From Onchocerca volvulus (lineage: Eukaryota; Nematoda; Chromadorea; Rhabditida; Onchocercidae), in assembly GCA_000499405.2 (NCBI GenBank), contig HG738138.1:8306888-8370887 (forward strand): a DNA stretch of 64,000 bases, in the 5' to 3' direction. A model generated the notes under the pieces. The model was not told where the DNA came from, ran no database searches, and worked only from the letters and a program-made list of their open reading frames with translations. Shown one piece after another: positions 62,901-64,000 of the stretch. Made by a program: the position numbers and the translations under genes. Position 1 is the stretch's first letter. Each line of letters starts with the position of its first letter.

Positions 62901-64000
62901 GAAGCGTTACATGCGATAATTATACGGGGATTTATTCTGATGTCACTGCTGGATCAAATCATTCACTTAGGTTCAGTAGTCAAAACATTCGCTTTGGTCC
63001 GACATTGATGAATAAATAAATTTTGGACTCAAGCTGTTGGCACACTTCCTATACTTCTTTCGGTTTCTTGGCTATAGCGAAGCTAATTTTTGTTTACGAA
63101 AAAGGAATCATGTGACCTGCATGACGTGTTGTTTACAAGGGAATAAGAGCTATAGGCACGTATTAAGTCATTACATATAAGTTGTTATTATCATTGTTAT
63201 CGCTGTTGTGCTGTTATTGACGATGTCATCGTCTAATTTGTATGTAGGCACATGACAGTAGTGAGCATAACAAGAAATTATGAGAAGAGGGAGAGGAAGC
63301 AGAAAAAAAAGGAATAAACAAATGGGTAACAAGTAACAGTTATTGAGTGAAAAGAAGACAACAACGATAACAACGACAACAACAACATCAACAGCAAATA
63401 ACTTCTATATCATCACTCAATTAACGTCATTCCGAAGGTGTAGTTCTGGTGTCTCGATCAATTGCATGATCTTTAAGCATTGCCATTGTTATCACAAAAA
63501 TGAACTGCCAATACAGCTTTTCAAATTTTATACGGATGGGATTGGGATCCCTCTGTTCGGAGGTTCTCGCTAATGTTCTTAAGATATATGATGTTAGGTA
63601 TGTTTAGCCTGTCTCCTACTGACTATAAAGTTATTCCTTGTAATCGTTTCTTGTAACTTTTTATATCGTCCCAGTTTATTATTCAAGTACATCCATTACC
63701 ATCAGTTGAGTAACTATTGCCTTCCTCTCCCACAAGTCTTAGATTTCCTGTTTGAAATACCGGTCCGGACTTCTCTACTTTTTATCGTGGCCTTTTTTTA
63801 TATCATCGTTTCTGTCTGTCATCATCCATCTTAAACGCTTCAGGAAGCAGTATCATTTGGATCCGAAGTTGACTATTTACTCGATTTCTTTCGGAAACAT
63901 CAACTATCACTCTAACATTAATAATAACGGCAACGTTTGCTAAACTTAGTGATTCATTCCTTACCGCCGTCCAAACGGTTCATTTTCATTTTTTCTGCAG
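59927..64000. other. AT-rich region to the right edge, no gene seen
   Basis: About 4 kb with simple-sequence patches: a CAG run at 62250-62286 and AAC-rich DNA near 63357-63402. Open frames are short and low-complexity. I found no conserved protein segment, tRNA or rRNA. Confidence 0.45.
62250..62286 (+). repeat. CAG/CAT repeat flanked by splice-like signals
   Basis: CAT, seven CAG, CAT, CAG, CAG then GCAG. It is preceded by ATTTACAG and followed by GTTGAT, so it could be a 37-bp exon coding a His/Gln tract, or just a microsatellite in non-coding DNA. Confidence 0.6.

Noticed and set aside
63343..63573. 76-codon open frame with a Thr run
   Set aside because: The Thr stretch is an AAC/ACA microsatellite and nothing else in the frame looks conserved.

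Overview
The window looks like nuclear DNA of a parasitic (most likely filarial) nematode. It is strongly AT-rich, coding exons are short (66-347 bp) with introns mostly of 100-500 bp, acceptors end in TTTCAG-like signals, and the reconstructed proteins resemble C. elegans products where I can recall those. All gene models were spliced by hand from the sequence. Their exon lengths sum to whole codon numbers, but nothing was aligned by computer.

Layout. 67-180 (+) is the last exon of an unrecognised gene cut by the left edge. 2491-9510 (-) is a complete high-affinity choline transporter (cho-1/SLC5A7, 11 exons, 598 aa). 13078-19870 (-) holds three compact genes in a row, read from high to low coordinate: AIMP2-like scaffold of the multi-tRNA-synthetase complex (304 aa), mitochondrial ribosomal protein mS25 (177 aa) and an ABHD14-type alpha/beta hydrolase (264 aa). 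21626-36183 (-) is a complete L-type voltage-gated calcium channel alpha-1 subunit (egl-19/CaV1, 39 coding exons, 1880 aa). 42326-43200 (-) is acidic ribosomal protein P2 (118 aa). Between the last two lies a fragment resembling the C-terminus of the YebC/TACO1 family.

44.3-59.9 kb is a repeat-rich island. Two nearly identical 3.1-kb arms (44352-47422 and 55733-58890) lie in opposite orientation around an 8.3-kb centre. The arms and centre carry decayed BEL/Pao LTR-retrotransposon reverse transcriptase and integrase, and 24-bp tandem repeats. The centre also contains a possible three-exon gene of unknown function (51758-52942, -) and two weak candidate coding stretches (54232-54704, + and 55359-55568, -). 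59.9-64 kb shows no convincing gene.

Together: cho-1 recycles choline for acetylcholine synthesis and egl-19 carries the calcium current of muscle excitation, so two components of the cholinergic motor system lie about 12 kb apart. AIMP2, mS25 and P2 all serve translation. Points of most interest are a duplicated piece of the domain-IV pore exon inside the next egl-19 intron, a second similar exon-fragment duplication, one egl-19 intron that appears to start with AT, two GC-AG introns, and the large inverted repeat.
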